Part shown: positions 6,286 to 8,345 of the stretch, one piece after another
Layout of the letters: each line of letters begins with the position of its first letter
Numbering within the stretch: position 1 is the stretch's first letter
NCBI GenBank assembly: GCA_018335765.1
Contig: JAGXRU010000065.1
Span: 1-8,345 of the forward strand
Length of the DNA stretch: 8,345 bases
Source of the DNA: Alkaliphilus sp.
GTDB taxonomy: Bacteria; Bacillota; Clostridia; Peptostreptococcales; Thermotaleaceae
Direction of reading: 5' to 3'
The notes under the pieces: generated by a model
The model's input: only the letters and a program-made list of their open reading frames with translations
Databases searched by the model: none
Told to the model about the DNA's origin: nothing
Position numbers and translations under genes: made by a program

Positions 6286-7055
6286 TGGGTAACAGAAGAG
6301 GATTTATGCCAGGCTGTTCACTTCCATCATATAGCCCTAAAAATGTTGAGTTAACAGTTCAATATTTAAAGAAGCATTACCCCGAGTTATCTGGTATACA
6401 AAAGTGCTGTGGTAAACCTACAAAAGCTCTAGGACAAGTGGAGCTATTTGAAGAAAGATTTGGAAGTCTAGTACAGGATATTAAGGATTGTGAGATAGAT
6501 GAGATGATAGTCGCCTGTCAGAGCTGCATGAACACACTAAGAGAATCGAAGGAATTTAAAACTACATCATTATGGGAGCTGTTGCCACAAATTGGGCTTC
6601 CTCAGGAACTTATAGGAAAAGCAAAAGACAGTGATGTAGTATTCTCTGTCCATGACTCTTGCTCTATAAGAGATTTAAATGGGATACATGAAGGCATTAG
6701 ATGGATTCTTAAAGAGTTAGGATATAAAGTTGCAGAGCCTGAACATACAAAAGACAAGACTCGTTGCTGCGGTTTTGGAGGAATGATTGTTCCTGTAAAT
6801 CCTGATGTTGCTAAGAAGGTCATGGACAGACGTGTAAAGGATTTTCCGACAGAAAATATAGTTGTTTACTGTGCCGCATGTCGTCAATCTATGATATTAG
6901 GAGGTGGACAGGCATGGCATATCTTAGATTTGATATGGGGAGATGTAGTATATAAAAACTCTAAGCCACCTGAGGATGTATTATCGAACCCAGTAAAGGC
7001 TTGGATAAATAGATTCAAATCTAAAGGTGCAATTAAAAGAGCAATTAAAAAATAA
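6285..7055 (+). CDS. HdrB-like protein with two cysteine-rich CCG domains
   Basis: A 256-residue soluble protein of the heterodisulfide reductase subunit B type (two copies of PF02754). Both cysteine motifs are complete. The first is C11, C41-C42 in KCCGK, and C78-x2-C81. The second is C126 in HDSC, C161-C162 in RCCGFGG, and C196-x2-C199. Such motifs bind the non-cubane 4Fe-4S clusters that cleave disulfides in HdrB; related domains occur in GlpC, LutA and succinate dehydrogenase E subunits. The C-terminus (about 236-256) is strongly basic. The start overlaps the upstream stop by one base (TAATG), with GGAGG at 6271-6275, so translational coupling and a 1:1 complex are likely. As the flavoprotein carries the HdrC-like tail, the pair rebuilds an HdrABC-like path in two polypeptides. 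The substrate is unknown: a low-molecular-weight disulfide, persulfide or polysulfide is plausible; lactate or glycolate oxidation is less so without the other subunits. Confidence 0.88.
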   Translation: MGNRRGFMPGCSLPSYSPKNVELTVQYLKKHYPELSGIQKCCGKPTKALGQVELFEERFGSLVQDIKDCEIDEMIVACQSCMNTLRESKEFKTTSLWELLPQIGLPQELIGKAKDSDVVFSVHDSCSIRDLNGIHEGIRWILKELGYKVAEPEHTKDKTRCCGFGGMIVPVNPDVAKKVMDRRVKDFPTENIVVYCAACRQSMILGGGQAWHILDLIWGDVVYKNSKPPEDVLSNPVKAWINRFKSKGAIKRAIKK

Positions 7056-7069
7056 AGGAGAGCTTGTTT

Positions 7070-7759
7070 ATGAGTGATACAAAACAAAAAGGCGGATTAG
7101 GTAAAATAGTTGTTATTGTAGCGACTATAGCTTTAGTTTTTGTTGTAGCAAACCAATTTGGCTTGATTGATAAGCTTAAAGATGTTGAGGGACTTCAAGC
7201 ATGGTTCCAAAGACTTGGATTAATAGGCTATATAGCTTATATTTTGTTATACATTTTAATTGCTATATTTATGCTGCCTGCTTCAGCCATAACAATTGTA
7301 GCAGGTATAACCTTTGGTTCTGTAGTTGGCGGTTTATTGGCTCTAGTAGGAGCAACCATTGGAGGTACAATAGCATTTTTGATTGCAAAATACGTTGCTA
7401 GAGACACAATTGTAAATAAATTTGGGAATAATCCAATATTTAAAAAGATTGAAAAAGGCGTTGCTGAAAATGGCACAAGTTTTTTAATATTAACAAGACT
7501 TGTACCAGTATTTCCATACAATATTCAAAATTATGCCTACGGAGTTACGTCAATGAAGGTTGTAACCTTTGCAATTGTATCTTTTATTACAATGGCACCA
7601 GGTGCATTTATATATGCATACATGGCAGGAGAAATTGTAACAAATGGCTTCTCTGGTAAGCTTTTGATACAATTTGCAGTGGCAGGATTAATACTTTTCG
7701 CAGTGTCATTAATTCCAAAATATATTGCTAAGAAAAAAGGGATAAATATAAAATCATAA
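7070..7759 (+). CDS. TVP38/TMEM64-family (VTT-domain, DedA-like) membrane protein
   Basis: A 229-residue integral membrane protein. Hydrophobic segments are at about 12-28, 50-69, 72-107 (a glycine-rich re-entrant or double segment), 137-150, 163-186 and 199-219, with a basic C-terminal tail. Family motifs are the F-x3-P plus AGITFG region (67-83), FLIAK (103-107) and RLVPVFPYNIQNYAYG (143-158), the signature of PF09335. Relatives in other organisms act in lipid scrambling or in transport of small solutes; the substrate here is unknown. I choose ATG 7070, since AGGAG at 7056-7060 is nine bases away; the in-frame TTG at 7064 would be only three bases from it. It follows the HdrB-like gene by 14 bases, so it is in the same operon. 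Its place before a surface rhodanese suggests moving or accommodating a sulfur- or selenium-containing compound across the membrane. Confidence 0.9.
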   Translation: MSDTKQKGGLGKIVVIVATIALVFVVANQFGLIDKLKDVEGLQAWFQRLGLIGYIAYILLYILIAIFMLPASAITIVAGITFGSVVGGLLALVGATIGGTIAFLIAKYVARDTIVNKFGNNPIFKKIEKGVAENGTSFLILTRLVPVFPYNIQNYAYGVTSMKVVTFAIVSFITMAPGAFIYAYMAGEIVTNGFSGKLLIQFAVAGLILFAVSLIPKYIAKKKGINIKS

Positions 7760-7837
7760 TTGATTTCAATTACAATAGCAATAAATAATTAGCTAACTGA
7801 TCATTTATATAAAGGTAAATAATGAGGAGGGTAAAGC

Positions 7838-8345
7838 ATGAAATTTAAAAAAATAGTAGCACTAGCAGTAGTTTCAACAATGTTATTAGGTACAATTGCA
7901 TTAACTGGTTGTGGCAAAAAGGTTAATGTGGATCAAAGTGAACAGGGACAGAAAATATCTGAATATGCAAATCCAGATGCTGTGATTTCACCTAAGGGAT
8001 TAAAACAGTTAATAGACGCTAAAGATGAGAACCTAGTAATAATTGGTGTAATTGACCCTAAAAAAGCAATGGTTCCAGGAAGTATAGCTAGTGGACAAAT
8101 CGAGGGCTCATATATTGTATGGCGTCCAGACTATTCAGGCAAAGGCTCAAAGGAAGCTATTAGTGAAGAAGTAGGTGGAATTAGAAAGTCAAAAGAGCAT
8201 ATGGAAGAATTGCTTTCAAAAGCAGGAGCTACTGATAAATCAACAATAGTCGTATATAGTGCTGATGCGCACCATGATGCAGCCAGACTTTACTGGCAAA
8301 TAAAACTATTAGGACACAAGGACGTAAAGTATCTTGACGGTGGTT
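7838..8345 (+). CDS. Rhodanese-domain lipoprotein, 3' end outside window
   Basis: The first 169 codons are visible and the frame stays open to the edge. The signal sequence MKFKKIVALA... ends in the lipobox LTGC (22-25), so C25 would be lipidated and the protein anchored on the outer face of the membrane. After a polar linker, residues about 45-169 match a rhodanese domain: SGQIEGSYIVWRPDY (85-99) replaces the usual GHIPGA turn, and STIVVYSADAHHDAARLYWQIKLLGH (135-160) followed by YLDGG (165-169) is the classic core. The active-site cysteine position after VVY is S141, so this first domain is probably non-catalytic, as in N-terminal domains of tandem thiosulfate or mercaptopyruvate sulfurtransferases. 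A catalytic second domain could lie beyond the window. GAGGAGG (7824-7830) is seven bases before ATG. The 78-base gap to the membrane protein shows no clear terminator, so it is probably in the operon. Confidence 0.85.
   Translation, partial: MKFKKIVALAVVSTMLLGTIALTGCGKKVNVDQSEQGQKISEYANPDAVISPKGLKQLIDAKDENLVIIGVIDPKKAMVPGSIASGQIEGSYIVWRPDYSGKGSKEAISEEVGGIRKSKEHMEELLSKAGATDKSTIVVYSADAHHDAARLYWQIKLLGHKDVKYLDGG

Noticed and set aside
7759..7770. ATTGA/TCAAT repeat after the TVP38 gene as a terminator ending the operon
   Set aside because: Only five AT-rich pairs with a 2-base loop and no T-run; it does not justify separating the rhodanese gene from the operon.

Overview
The window comes from a low-G+C Gram-positive anaerobe, most likely a member of the Clostridia. 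The evidence is AT-rich coding, strong AGGAGG-type ribosome binding sites, a copper-amine-oxidase-like secreted protein of a type common in Clostridia, a 4Fe-4S-rich oxidoreductase pair and a methionine gamma-lyase. No rRNA, tRNA, CRISPR array or intact transposase is visible. Genus cannot be decided from the sequence.

Layout: (1) 79-1559 (+): an ECF-sigma-like promoter, a secreted protein with a C-terminal copper amine oxidase N-domain-like fold, and a small membrane-anchored protein of unknown function. (2) 1604-2858 (-): methionine gamma-lyase (megL) with its own intrinsic terminator. Its G+C is near 50% in the stretches counted, against roughly 25-42% in neighbouring genes, which suggests separate ancestry. 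(3) 2859-3281, a 423-base gap: next to megL lies a strongly structured palindromic segment (about 2942-3046), best read on the minus strand. It resembles the end/omega-RNA of an IS200/IS605-type element without its protein. A short palindrome and an extended -10 promoter for the next gene follow. (4) 3282-4001 (+): a YcdX-type PHP-domain metal-dependent hydrolase with all nine expected metal ligands. (5) 4002-4500, a 499-base gap: two decayed reading frames, one with a motif like an IS1634/IS4-type transposase, then the leader of the next operon. (6) 4501-8345 (+): four genes in a row, the last cut by the window edge. They encode a GltD-like FAD/NAD(P)H oxidoreductase with extra N- and C-terminal Fe-S sites, an HdrB-like protein with two CCG domains, a TVP38/TMEM64 membrane protein, and a rhodanese-domain lipoprotein.

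The last block is the most interesting part. The flavoprotein carries an HdrC-like double ferredoxin tail and is translationally coupled to an HdrB-like subunit. Together they look like a compact, soluble NAD(P)H-dependent disulfide/persulfide-type reductase. A multi-pass membrane protein and a lipid-anchored extracytoplasmic sulfurtransferase-like protein follow. I infer a pathway in which an extracellular sulfur (or selenium) compound is bound or processed outside the membrane, moved or sensed through the TVP38 protein, and reduced inside. This assembly is an inference from gene order and motifs. The individual family assignments are well supported.
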